In this document: positions 13,201 to 26,100 of the stretch, piece by piece
Position numbering within the stretch: the stretch's first letter is position 1
How the letters are laid out: each line of letters opens with the position of its first letter
Assembly (NCBI GenBank): GCA_903813345.2
Contig: CAIIXF020000012.1
Location: forward strand, 27,910,184 to 27,974,183
DNA from: Owenia fusiformis
Taxonomy: Eukaryota > Annelida > Polychaeta > Sabellida > Oweniidae
Length of the DNA stretch: 64,000 bases
Direction: 5' to 3'
The notes under the pieces: generated by a model
Told to the model about the DNA's origin: nothing
Databases searched by the model: none
Seen by the model: only the letters and a program-made list of their open reading frames with translations
Position numbers and translations under genes: made by a program

Positions 13201-16200
13201 ACTTCCAGTCATAGGTTGTGTATTAAAAGCGTGACTATATTTTATAAGTACAGATATTTATTATAGAATATTGCACAATTATGTATAACTAATTCGTTAA
13301 CCGTACCCCGATTGTGGTAATGCTGTCAATGAAACGTTAAATTGATGTTTACCTCATCCATAGATCTAAACATAGCAACGATTGAGTCAATGATGTTGTC
13401 ATAGCTACCGACAAGTGCATGCTGAGCATTTCTCATTAACCTGTAAAAATAAAGTATTCCTTTAATTGATAAATGGCGTCCTCATGATTTCACAACTATT
13501 TACACTCATATTTACACCTCATATAATTGTTAAAACAAAAAATTCACCAACTTGACATATTTTGGTCCAATAAGTTGATCGAACCAAAAGTTTGGTTCAT
13601 CAGGCCGGAAGAATTCATCTGCTGTCGCTTGAACGACAATCTTTGGCATGGTCATACGTTGACGATAACCTGAAGGGAAAATGAAATGAAATTAGAACTC
13701 GCTCTAAGTATGGTTGATTTGGCTTATTTTTAAGATTAATCAGGCTTTGTGCCAATGAGTCTACAAGAATAGCTAGACTATGTCTGTGTTCTCCTGCCGT
13801 TACGGTATTCGATTGCTCAATGTTCATCCAATGGCCAGGAGTTTACTCACTGAATGGGTCAATAAGATTAGCCAGGGCCTGTGTGGTAGGATGATACAGA
13901 TGCTGAGTGATATTTTCACTCCAGTAATCATTGAATGCAAACGACCAGCCTCCGTAAGCACGATAATGATGGCCCAGTGTCTAAAATAGTGTGACATCAG
14001 GGTCAAGATCGCGGATTAAGTCAAATTGGTGCAATCCACCAAATGATCAGGGGATCATAAGGTGAGTTATATAGACACTTGAATATATATCACTGAGACG
14101 GAAACAGGATGGGTCCAACAACGTAACATATTTCATTAGTAACTACCTCTATATATCCTGTGTTTGGAGCGGTAATTATTAAGCTAGAAATTTTTTAATA
14201 TTCCTGGTGAACATTTTGATCTCTGTTGAAATTGATACACAACCATACGTACCTCTACTAAATTTAAAATAGAAAGCACCATTGGACTCATTGCCATCAC
14301 TCTCCTGTCAACACAACCAAGCAACCACGTGATCCAGCCTCGTTTTGAGCCTCCCGCTGGGAAGAACTTATCGATGTTAAATTGGCTGCTGACGTTCTGT
14401 CTTGTGTATGAATGGATGGTGTCAAATGCCATTTTAGCAGCCTGAAAATACACTTGCAATCAAGTCACTTTATTCAGGAAGTCAAAGGAACTAAAGAAAA
14501 CGAAATGACTGCGTCAGATATTTAACTAATCAAATGTGACTTGGAATTTTTATTTCCATTGTCATTCTATACATATACAGGGCGTTCAGTAAGTAAAGCT
14601 AATTTTGCTCTCAAACTTTTATTTTTTGTCATTTATCTTTCAAATTTTCAGTGAAGAAGCATTTGACATTTTTCTAACTACCCTGAAAAATTAAATAAGA
14701 TATGATGAATAATAGCAAAACAATGGTTGTCATAGTAACGTGAATACGGGTTCTGCGGAGCAATTTCTTACTTTAATAAAAATGTTATAATGCAATGAAA
14801 TTGATTAAGATTAATGCTGCATATGTCTTTATTTGCTATGGCTGAAAGTCACGACAAACATAACAACAACATACACAAATATGATACCATTGCAACAGTA
14901 GTCTATGACATCACAGACAGATGATACAACAGATGGAATGATCCAGAATGATCCATCAGACACTGCTCCATGACATCATCAAAATCATGGCTGCCAGGAT
15001 TGCCAATAGAAGCACAATGAACAATGAAATGAAACAACAATCGAGAAGTAGCATCAGATACAATGTGTTGCTAAGGAAATCCAAGCAGGATACCATTAGG
15101 GATATCCAAAAAGCATATGGAGGTTCAAGGCCAGTTAGCGTATTCTCCTGACAAGGCACCGTGCGATTTTGGGGTATTTTCATGTTTGAAAAATGATCTG
15201 CGTGGTAAGATCCACACAAATATCCATGAGCTTCAGAATGCCGTTCAACGTTCGCTGACAAAGAACTTTCCAGATGGCTTCCACAGGATATATCAGAAGT
15301 GGATAGAACGACATCAGCTGTGTGTGAAAGCTAAAGGGAACTACTTTGAACATGAAATAGAATGCTAACTTGAAAGTAGAAATGTGGAGTAGCCACAGAA
15401 CTATGGTTGAAATATAGACAGGACAGAAACTAACGTTAACAAAATCTACTATGCTGTGAACTTATAAAATTGCTCCGCAGAACCCGTATTCGCGTTACTA
15501 TGACAACCACCATTTTGCTGTTATTCATTATATCTTGATCATTTTTTCAGGATAGTTAAAAAAGTGTCTGATGCTTCTCCACTGAAAATTTGAACGATGA
15601 TAGACAATAAATAAAAGTTTGAGAGCAAAATTAGCTTTACTTACTGAACGCCCTGTACATTCAACGCAGTACCTTGACCATTGGGAATTGTAAAATCATT
15701 TCCGGGTCTGATCTGTTAGTTTCGATATAATGTCGCCACGTCCAAGCTATCAAAGCATCTTCACTTCGGCGTCTCTCTGGTTCCGCCTAAATGAGTAATT
15801 AATTGAATGGATATGAACACAATTTTTTTATATTTTATGTTTCGAATCAATGCTGTAAGCATTATATTTCACATGTCTGCTGATTTGTGGTTCTGGAAAT
15901 GTATCAACATCGTTTACAACCTCTCATACGAAGTGTATCACAACTGGGGTTGAATATTTTGAAGGAGCTTAGACATGATCAAACTACAGTCTGTTGACAG
16001 ATGACACTACTTCGTGTTAGAAAGGTCCATGTGCAGTATGGCAAGTGATTTTAGACAGTCATATCTTTCACCACGAGTACGTTCTGGGCATAAACACAGT
16101 GGTTTTTATTAAAACAATATGTTTTGTTTCAAGTGAAGTACCCATAATGATAAAAATATCAATCGAACATTTCGAAAAATGAATAGGGACCCCATGTCAA

Positions 16201-18658
16201 CAATTTTTTAAAAATGTTGAACCTATTCACTCAAACGAGGATCTCCCTTTTGTGATTTTTATTGCATGAAAAGATTAGTCAAAAAGGGGTCTAAAACTTC
16301 TTCAAAGTAGAATGGTATTGAAAGTCTAGTTTTGAAGATATCAATTTTCGATGACCAAAATTATGCTGAAAACAATGGATAGCACGAGTTTTCCCTACGG
16401 AAAAATAACATGGGATATATGATTTTTTAGCATTTCAATACTTATCCCCTTTTCAGAAGTTGGTAATATAGTGTAGAAGAAACTTTCGATATGGTTAAAT
16501 CGAGAAAAACTAATATCCTCTTTTTAGTAAATAAGCCTAACATTTTTGAAAAAGTGCCCAGATGGGGTCCTAAACCATAATTTTTCAGAGATATTTTACT
16601 ATCACGGGAACTTCACTTGAAAGAAAAAATATTGTTTTTATAAAGAGCTTTAGTAATCTTGTTGGCTGTATAAAAAATATAAAACATGTGAACAATAGAC
16701 CAATCATATATGCCACCCACCACTCACATTATAACAGTTTCTACAAGACGGAAGAAGCATTTACTAATTTGTAATTTTAAACAGGGTAGCCCAAAAAGAA
16801 TGCAACCCATGAACGTGCTTGTAATTTCTATAACCAATACGATAAAATTTGGGTTCTGTCATTCAAATGGTCTGTCTTTTTGGCCTTTCAATAAACGTGT
16901 TCGATATGCGCATAACGTAATAAAAATAAGCACATACTCTAGTTTTCTTGAATTTTTATAATATGTCAGGATTAATTTGAAAGGTCAATTAGTCCATGTG
17001 CACAAAAGTGGAATGTTGTCGAACTTTACATAAATTCCACACTAGCCATGCAGTTTTTAAACGAGTTTGAACTGAATACATACTGACTGATAGAGGTACA
17101 TTGGTTGGTTTGGAATCTGTTTAAGGAATGCTCCCGCGCTCCCTAGCCTCACTGCCACTTCAGCGACTGCATCCAAGAATACATCTGTCTCTGGATCTGG
17201 TGGTCTGGAAATGTACAAGATAACAATGTTTTTTGTTTGTTTTTTTTCAATTCAATTTATTTATTTATTTCATAATAATGAATATGGTGTTCAACTATTT
17301 AAAGTTTGTTAAACAGACTGTAAATGACGGATTCGTACTGTAGCATAGGAGTATGGTTATCAAATACGATGTGTATCGTTTAGCTATATGTATGTATAAA
17401 CATTTTCGTTACACCCTCCTTAATACATCATGAAATTTACAAAAAAGTGGACAACAGCAAACTGCAGAAAATGTTAGAAAAGTCAGATCAAACAGCAAAC
17501 ATTGACATGAACATGAACAATGTAACCGCCTGCCTTTAACTCAGAAGCCGAACAACGACCACCAATTCAACTTCTGAACACCGTCAACAAAAAATTTGGT
17601 AACATAAAAAGCTGGTAAGCCATCAGCGGTGCGAAAATAAAATGTCTTGGGTTTGTTTACAAATAGACAAAAAATTTCTACACTGTCTTCCTTTTTGATT
17701 ATATTTTCTTACGCATTTCTCTGACTGCCTCCGCCAATGAACATGAAGCTCTTATCCCAAATTCTCACATTATCTGGAATAACTATCGATAGATGGTGCC
17801 ACCAGACGCTTTGCGAAGTGATGGTGTCTGAAAACGAATGATAATTTTATGGATTTATACCAACTGTAAAAAAAATGCATAGCATAAATATACGAGTCCA
17901 TAATCTAAGTTTCCAAACATGAAAATATCTAGGAGATCTTATATATGATATCATGGTAGAAACGTTTTCCGAGTTACCCTTAAAACGCGTTACGTCTTAC
18001 CATTTTGCCATTTCAGTGACGTCATGTTGAGAATATGAACAGTGCAGTCCTCTACACCGTCAGTTATGGCGTCATATCGTTGTGTGCTTAACAAGCTGTA
18101 TGTGTAAGCAGGGTCTGCGCGCGCAACATAGGCGTCCAGGGCGGTAGTGTCATTCCACTGTACATGTTTACAGGTAATTCAAAGTTGGCCATCGGAAGAT
18201 TAGCAAAAATAGAAGTTTAAAATCGTAAGTTTATATTTGACGAGGGAATGTAAATGATCGATGATTGGTTGGGGTAAAAGAAAATGACTTGGAAATGTAT
18301 ATAAATGATTAGAGTATGAATTGCATCAGCAAATATAATTGAAAATGGTGGCTATATTTTGTCGAAAACAATAGTTTATATCGATATTATTAATTATTTC
18401 ATTTAAGGCATGTTAATTATTGTATTCAAATATAGTCAAATATATAATCAAAATACAAAACGCTTCCGATCGCCATTTTAGTAAAGGGAAAAGCAAGCAC
18501 TGTTGGCAATCGGATTAAAAAAGTAGATTTCAAAATCAACGATGAACTAAAGCATTTCAATTGCATTTGTAAATAATACTAAGCGTCATTACCGTCCAAT
18601 CAGCTATTTGAGAGACAGCTGAATTAACGTAGAGGAATGCCAGTACAAAGCTGAACAT
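10265..18658 (-). CDS. Secreted PhoPQ-related / AprA-like alpha/beta hydrolase
   Basis: Fourteen exons on the minus strand, in coding order: 18593-18658, 18001-18157, 17713-17827, 17084-17204, 15673-15786, 14253-14441, 13851-13980, 13552-13669, 13353-13440, 13051-13089, 12080-12168, 11496-11610, 10775-10840, 10265-10393. All phases agree and the sum is 1536 bases (511 residues and stop). Residues 1-16 form a signal peptide. Family landmarks are LDAYVARADPAYTYS, SVWWHHLSIVIPDNV, IPNQP, RRRSEDALIAWTW, FFPAGGSKRGW, HHYRAYGGW, RRDFRW and a C-terminal WPFPFC. The GGSKRG nucleophile elbow places Ser223; Asp315 (ATADEFF) and His344 (RNAQH) complete a plausible triad. The family includes bacterial PhoPQ-activated pathogenicity-related proteins and Dictyostelium AprA, a secreted proliferation repressor. 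Substrate and role in animals are not established. Exon 8 uses the unusual donor GTTGGT. Confidence 0.93.
11279..11415. repeat. Hairpin element in intron 12 of the AprA-like gene
   Basis: The outer arms CATCCTATGA and TCATAGGATA flank longer complementary arms containing CCACTCATGGATAT and ATATCCATTCGTGG. The loop is CTCCCTCGCTACGCTCGCTC, a GC-rich string in otherwise AT-rich DNA. It has no coding content. Confidence 0.75.
12362..12840. repeat. Foldback element in intron 10 of the AprA-like gene
   Basis: The left arm (about 12370-12460) contains AAGCGAAGGTAACGG and AAGATGGCGG; the right arm (about 12740-12835) is the reverse complement with scattered mismatches. The middle is unrelated AT-rich sequence. 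It has the shape of a non-autonomous element; no clear target-site duplication was found. Confidence 0.7.
14578..15655 (+). mobile_element. Degenerate mariner/Tc1-like element with long terminal repeats
   Basis: The ends are CAGGGCGTTCAGTAAGTAAA and its reverse complement, each flanked by TA (14576-14577, 15656-15657), the target duplication of Tc1/mariner elements. The inverted repeats run about 190 bases, long for a mariner. Inside, 15117-15368 on the plus strand encodes a mariner transposase C-terminus: YSPDKAPCDF (the last catalytic Asp region) followed by LKNDLRGK and a WIERHQLCV..GNYFE tail. The rest of the transposase is missing, so this is an inactive internal-deletion copy. It fills nearly all of intron 5 of the AprA-like gene and ends 15 bases from that intron's donor dinucleotide. 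Confidence 0.88.
15117..15368 (+). pseudogene. Mariner transposase C-terminal remnant
   Basis: The 83-codon frame carries the mariner signature YSPDKAPCDFGVFSCLKNDL and the family's closing W-(x)n-C-(x)n-GNYFE pattern. The N-terminal DNA-binding half and the first two catalytic Asp residues are absent; the upstream frame 14948-15151 does not supply them. Not a functional gene. Confidence 0.8.
16100..16655. repeat. Foldback element in intron 4 of the AprA-like gene
   Basis: Complementary arms include TTTCAAGTGAAGTACCC on the left and its near complement at the right end. Both contain a GGACCCCAT phrase and an AAAAATGTT..GCCTATT-like segment in opposite orientation. Arms are about 80 percent similar by eye. 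There is no coding sequence. Confidence 0.65.
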
Positions 18659-18960
18659 ATTCTACAACTCCGGTGTATCAAGTCTAAAGCACACTACATG
18701 AAATTGTTCTCCTGTACATTTCGTATACTTGTTACCAAATGGTTATTTCTCATCGTTGTTTCAACGGACTTTTCAAAAATAAACGGCAATGTTGACCTTG
18801 TTTTTATATAGGTATATCTAAAACAACACGAAGGCTATGAGTTCGTTGGACCTTGTGAACTAAGGCAGAACTGTTTTTATCCAATGAAAGGCAAGCTTAT
18901 GTGTACAAATCGACAATGCATTCCATCCGTATAATGTTGGCTTCTTAAGAATAAGTGACA

Positions 18961-19214
18961 CATAGGGTTCATCCTCCGATCACAGGACTTCAATTCAGGA
19001 ATACTCCTTTCTTTTTACCCCCTGCGGTAAGCAGTTAGCATTTCCCCGATTAAGAACTCGCAATTTGATTCGCTGTCGCAGCAATCATGTATGCGTAATC
19101 GGCGCATAATTAGATCACGTGATTCAGTTTAATCGGGCGCTTCCAAATTGGTCATTGCAGGGGGAAAAAAGGAGGTACGGATTCTGGACACCTGCTTAGG
19201 AGGATGCATAGGGT
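18961..19214. mobile_element. 238-bp hAT-like MITE with 8-bp target duplication
   Basis: The direct repeat CATAGGGT stands at 18961-18968 and 19207-19214. Between them, ends reading TCATCCTCC and GGAGGATG, and internal CCCCCTGC/GCAGGGGG blocks, form imperfect terminal inverted repeats. An 8-base target duplication points to the hAT superfamily. No coding capacity. Confidence 0.8.
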
Positions 19215-20098
19215 ATTACATATAGTATTGCAAGCAAAGGTTTACCCCACCCGTTTAGATGTCATCGAATTAATGTCACTGTAATAAAAACGATCGACTT
19301 GGTTTTCATGGAGTTGTCATTGTGTGGCTGCATGTAATTGTTGACCGATGGAATCATCCCACCAGGCCACTGTTCAAGTCGCCGACACAAAAATATAAGT
19401 AACGACATATCACAGCATTCAAACAATGTTGAGTTTTAGCCGTTTTTAGCAGAGATCTGAGTATAAAACAAATCAATCAATCCCAAGGAACCATTGCCGA
19501 ATGCACGGACCAAAATACGTATGGTTTCGTTATTTATTCTCTAAATAGGAACTACAATTCTAATGTATGTACAAACAGTAGCATGTTAGTAATAATCAAC
19601 CACCTTACATACATTAGATAACACAAAACACAGATAAATTACACATTTAATTGAACATACATATTGCACTTTTATATTGCACTTCTGTCTTGTATTTCAC
19701 TTTTATATTGAAATTTTATGTCAAAAAATACCTTCGACTTGTAGAAAAATTATACTTCTTGCAATTGTTAATAAATACATGTATGCATAGCAGGCGCATA
19801 CCCGTACCCATCATTGTCCAAATATCCACGTGATGATTAACTTTAATTAGATTCATTTGTTCGATTAGTGTAAATTCTAAAAACGCGGATGCAAACGACA
19901 TAAATACTCAATAAACGAAATGTCATTTTAATATAAACAGTCCCTTGACAAATATTTGAGACTTAGTTCGTGGCTATTGGTATTGTAATACGAATATTTC
20001 ATATTGTAGCTATTTACCATAAAACGATACCCATTTTTTAGTTTCTTGTAATAGTACAGTGCATGCATAAATATTTAATAATGTATCTTATACACCAT

Positions 20099-20104
20099 TT
20101 TAAT
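20099..20104 (-). terminator. Polyadenylation signal ATTAAA of the membrane-protein gene
   Basis: ATTAAA on the minus strand 34 bases after the stop codon. This variant signal is common in animals. Confidence 0.4.
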
Positions 20105-20137
20105 GTCCGTCAATGTTTTTGAATTAGATTGCATTGT

Positions 20138-23100
20138 TTATGCAGAAGATGTGTCTCCTGTCTTAAATAATTGATTGCCCCATCCATCGGGGTTTGCTTG
20201 ATTTTTCTTCCACAGCACTCCATACATAATCCCAGCTCCCAACAGAAACCCGAGGATTGTCATTCCGATGCTCAAACCAGCAGCCGCACCTGTGAATGGA
20301 AAATTGCAATATACTACAAAGGATTATCGTTCTGATTTTATGATACTAATACTATTAATGTTTGCTTATTATGTAAACTACGTTTTTCTTTTCTGGGAGC
20401 ATAGTTGTATTTGAATTCAGAATCATGATGCTGAAATGCTTGTGTACATGTAAATACACATTTTGATTTTGCAAAAAACGGGCTTGGTTTTTTAAGTAAT
20501 CGCAGATCACAGACTTGTAAGCTAATCTTAAAAACGGCTCTCCGGTTTTTGAAATGTACATACGTTTTTTATCTTATAATTAAACATCTCCGGGATAGAC
20601 AGAAGATCCATTTTACCCACACACTTGATCCATCGATACAGAGCATTGTTGGTCTGAATCATGGAATCACCGAATGGTTTTGTTGGCCATTGACAACGCA
20701 CATGTTTTTCTCCCAAAGTGTACATATTGTACATTGTCAACATATCAAACCTTTATGTTTCGATAGATCAACTAATTAAAGTAATTATGGTTACCTGATG
20801 TGAATCCTGTTGGCTTTTGTACTCTCGTTGCCGTCGATTGTCCTAAAACGCAGGTATAAAATAAAACCTCTATAATCTATTTATGTGTACCTATTGCATC
20901 TTATACTGTCATTTTCCGTACAAAAATCATTTTCGACAGGACAGCTTGTTTCGTATCGTTGCTTGATGCATTGATGGTGTTTTATTATTATTAGGTATAT
21001 ATACTTAAAGTATAACAATAATTTTACATAATGTTCTGTACAACGTATTCAAAGCTTCGCAATGCCCTATTAGGTCAAGTCCGACGTAAAAACTCCCTCA
21101 GTCTGTCGTTCAACTTTTCAGAAACACAACATCACATTTAACTAAAGAAAATCCAATTCACATTACTTCAGAACTTACTTTCAAATATGCTACATGTCGC
21201 ACTGTCTACAATGTCACTTCCTTTCACGTCACCTGTAGATGCCCTACTTAGCGCACAAGCTGTACCCCCTCCATCTGTACAAATATCGAATGCCTTGCAC
21301 ACGAACGATGTCTCCCCAACGCATGCTTTAGCACAGCCTTCCTCTGTTGCGTTAGCGATGTATATATCGTTGTTCTTTAAAATAGCTTTGTTGTTAATCT
21401 GGTTGAATTGCCCAAGTATTGATTCTAAAATGCAAGGTTTATGACACTGAACTGTCTATCAGTTTGATTAGAAACGATTGCCTAAATAGGACAGGTGAGT
21501 TAGCATGTGGGAGATTTTGTTTTCATGATGACATGACCTTAAAACTGGAAACTTGATTAGAACAAAAATGCATGTACTGTGACATAAGGTCAACAAAACT
21601 GGCGTTGATTTAGTCCATACATAATTTGGCATACGTTTTGATAAAAAGTTTTTCCCATGCTTCACAAAGTACCTTTGGCTTTTATATTCCATTGAGGGTG
21701 CTCAATTGATAAATGAATACAAAAGCCTACCTGGCTCCTAAACATAATACATAAATGTAAAGCAACTCGTCTAAGTTCACTTACTCGAGAAATGATTGCA
21801 AGTTTTGTGCTCTACTAAATTGGAGTCAGAATTGTCCATATGCAGCTTACTCATCAGGCATTCTCGTATATTAGGGCAATAGTCGAAAGATTCACATTTG
21901 AAAGACTTTTCATCTAAGCAAGCCTTGGCGCATGACTCTGCAGACTGATCCTCTAGTTTTTTATCATTGTTCATTAGGATTACCTTTCCCGGAATCTGGG
22001 TGAAATGGGATTTGATGTATGATTCTGGAAAAGGAGTTATTGAAATAATAAAAACATGATTAAAAAAATGAATGTTTACTTTTGATTAACAAATGTCTAT
22101 TGTGCCATAGCTAGTTCAGAACCAAAACTTTACAAAAATGCTCCATTGATTGAACAGCGCTTTACACTATTGGTCAACTTTTAGCAAGTTTCATTGATAT
22201 CAAAAATGAAATAATAATTGTGTTAGTTCATCAAAAAACGACGCATCAATATGTTTATGACATTAAAATATTTTTAAAAGTTTTAAGAATTTAGATTTTA
22301 TCTTATCTTACTCTTGTGGTTCATAAGTTTGTCTTATGATCTTATGAACAAACACATTCATTCAATAATAATCCTACATTTTAATTTAAAAGAATTAATC
22401 ATTACTTTAAGATCTTACTTGAATAGTGATCACAAAATGAATGATTTTTGTATGAGCCTTTTTCAGAGTTCTCTGGGCTATGCAATGTGCTTAGTAGACA
22501 ATCTCCAACATTTGGACAGAAGCTGAAAGATTCACACGTGAAGTCCCTCGCAAGAAGACACTGTCGGGCACACTCCTAGATTACATACAATTGAGCGTGA
22601 GTTTGGTTCGTAACGCCATAGGGCATTCGAAATGAAAGAATATATTAGCATAACAAAGTGTGACCATCGCCAATCGCCACATCAAACGTTCAAAAAAGAT
22701 GCCATAACAATATGTCCAAACTTCTTTGTGGTAACAATTACATTAGAGGTGTCGGTACGCAATTAAATGCAATCATTGATTTAGAAGCCATTGTTACTTT
22801 CGAATTTACATACTTTTGCTTACTATTTATAACATAAAATTTGAGCATTTTACCTGGACTGGAACTCCATGTATTTTAAGTGCAGGATCAACAAAGATCA
22901 TCTTTCGATCCGAATCCTGAGAAAATCTTGACAAAAATGGATCTAGAATATATGTTAGAATTCAAGTGCAAGTAAGAATTTGTACCAACGATGTCTAGAT
23001 AAGTATATTCCATGCACGTGTAGCTAGGAATGGTGTATGTGTTTTTTAAATTTCAGCCCATCATACAGTATTTCAAACAACATAATTGTATTTTCGAAAT

Positions 23101-26100
23101 GGATTTAAGCACTCTGCTCAATGCTTTGATTGTAAAATATAACATCAGTGGATTGTTGTTCGATTCTTCCTGAAAGCTAGACGTCTCGATTTGGTTTAAG
23201 AGAGGAACAGTCCACTTTTCATATTATATTTTATTTTACAAAGCATTTAGTTCTTAAAACAACTGTATGTGAATTATAAATCATGACATTAATATACGTC
23301 TGCCTTTAATAAAGACCTTCATTTATATCAATCGTTCTTTGAATTTTGTAGCAATACAAGACAAAGACTGTATGTACATTTGAAATACGAAATTTGACTT
23401 AGTACAATAAAAAAAAAAACTATATGTCTGAAAGTGGGATTGAGAGAGATTGCACCGATTACGTATATTAGACACTCAAAATACTTACCATTTCCAATAT
23501 TTCCAAGGTCTGATCGCAAAATATTATTCCGCGCTTCTTCAGCAATTAGTGTCAGCTGAAAAGTATACGTCAACATTACCCTTAATGACACCTCCTATGT
23601 AAAGATGTAACCGAAATGATAACTCAACAAATCGGACGCATTTTTCTAAAGTGATCATGATCTGTTTTTAAAAGCAAAATATATATAATTGCTTGTTAGA
23701 TATCGTATACCCACATGTGCCATAATAGGTATAAAGTTGATCATTTTCCATGTTTCCAGTAGCTTTTTTTAATGAAACAATATACACGTCTACTAGTATA
23801 TAGTTACTATCTATGACAAATGCATGTATAAAAGCACCATCGAGGTCATCTTGGTCTTACCCCATTGCTGAATGTGACTTTGAAGTTCCCATCGTTGACA
23901 ACTTTCTCGATAAGCTTCCAGGCCGCAGCGTTAGATATAAGACGTAGATCAACACAATCAGGACCAGGAATACAATCTGATTCGACACTTCCAGGAGCTA
24001 CAAATGGTGTTTTTGAGAAATGCCAAAGTATTTCGAATGGTAAAAACAACGATATGTATGGTACCTAAGACAACTCAAAACGTTGCTTTTTATAAAAACA
24101 ACCTTTCCTGGAATTTCAGCTACACTCTGTTCAGTATTTTCACTAAAAATTACTTAACAACATAGGTCGAAGTTGGCTAGAGTCCGAGTTAACATGCAAT
24201 ACTCACCCATTATTGGTGGGTTAGGCAACAATGTCGAAGTCATGTACAACTTTTCTGGTGTGATATCAAGCTGGAATGTAGCATCGTTTAATTTTAGATA
24301 TGTAAATGTACCATTACATGTACATTATATTGACGAATTCTCGTTTTTGATTGATTAAACTCACATGATTGTGTTGTTTATTCTATGTTGTTGCAACGCT
24401 CTGCTTGTTCACCGCTTATCTTTGCATATAAAATATTGACATATCTACTTGCATAAGCATTCGTTATTTTTTTTATTCCAATATGTAAATGTGCATATTA
24501 TAGAAATTGAAGTTCTAAGATGACTCCGTCTTTATACATGTTTTATGCGCTCATTTGGAAGATTACCAAACTTCACATATACTCACCCGACTCTGCGAGA
24601 ACCTTAATATGGGGAGGCCAGTAGAGTTTGCAAGTTTTTCAATTACAGCGTCAACTTTATCAGGGGTGTTCATTTGGAGTTCAAATGAGATGTCCATTGT
24701 GTCGTCTGAAATGACATGAAAAAATGAAATACACGTAGGACTTCTGCGTTTGTTTAAGTTATTTTATTCCGAACTCAATTCCATTAAATTACTTTGTTTT
24801 CTCATCTGTCACCGGCATTGAATGGAATGCTGTACAGTATTTTGCACAAATATTACCTCTGGTATTTTTAAATGTCCATGACCCAGTATTTCCCTCAGTC
24901 GCAACTGCGAATGCATTCACCTCGAGAGGACTCGTTGCATCTACATACCGCATAAATTGACCCTCTTCCGGGTCGTTACCACGTCCAACTAAAACCTGGA
25001 AAACGTGATGTAAATTGTAAATATGTATATTACATATTCATTGTTATGGGCTTCTCATTGTCAGAAACACGATCTAAGAATATACAAAATTTCATACGGC
25101 ATTGTGAGGTTTACGTAGTTGAATATACTATAAATGTACACAATATAAAATGATAGACTCGAGGAACTATCCTGGACATTCAGCCATGATGTAAACAAGA
25201 TAGCAATAATAGTATGCATACACTGTTCTTACAATGTATTAAGGAAATTCCTGACTTTTACCATCTTAACTCTATTCAACAATTTTGCAATATTATGACA
25301 ACATCGAGCTTTACAAAGGACACTATCAAAAACACTTAAAACATGCTTAGTTTTAAAAAGAAGTACTTTACTGTGATAATTTTAACCTTTAAATAGTGGA
25401 CACTGAATTAAGTCTCTCATAGGTCGACGCCGGCTAAGCCAGATGGTTTTATTTTTAATAGATTTATAAATGTATGCATTTTATTGGCGTGAGACTTAAT
25501 AATTATTAAGATTATTAACATGTATGACAATATACTTGCAGATACTCCCAGAATTCAAGACCTAGCCTCACGGAATTATATTTATCTCCTTTTTTACAGT
25601 TTATTCTTCTAAAATTTGACCAATACAATAAATAACAAATGGTTACTTTGCTACACAGACTCATTAAATAAATACTTTTAAATATATACATTAATTAAGA
25701 TGATTTTAAATATGGCACTCCCACCTGTCCATTTTCCCAGCTTATCCAGAATGGCAACTTCAGATTACAGTTCAGTATACCCGGCGTTAGTGTTTTGGTC
25801 AACTCTTCTCCCTTAAAATCAAAAGTTGAAATGAAATACAAACTAAAAGGTATACGGATTATATGTACAAATATGTAAACGTGGTAGTATACATAAGCTG
25901 AAAATGATTTACTCCTAACTTATGTCCGGAAAATTGTTCTTGTCAGACATGGCATTCAAATAAAACATTCTAACGGATGTTTCCCATCCCCTTCATCAAT
26001 AATACTACCAGAAGTCCCCAATTAGATTGTTTGTTAGGAAAAGTCATTAAAATTGTTACAACTTTATTCCAAACTACTGAAATAAAGAAACAAGATAGAA

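Larger units (their letters stand above)
18659..20137. other. Spacer between the two minus-strand genes
   Basis: It separates the start of the AprA-like gene from the 3' end of the membrane-protein gene. It contains a 238-bp MITE (18969-19206) and otherwise AT-rich sequence with no supported exon. The AprA-like promoter should lie just above 18658; no clear TATA box was identified. Confidence 0.5.

Noticed and set aside
14948-15151. Frame as N-terminal half of the mariner transposase
   Set aside because: It shows neither helix-turn-helix nor catalytic Asp motifs; the element is internally deleted.
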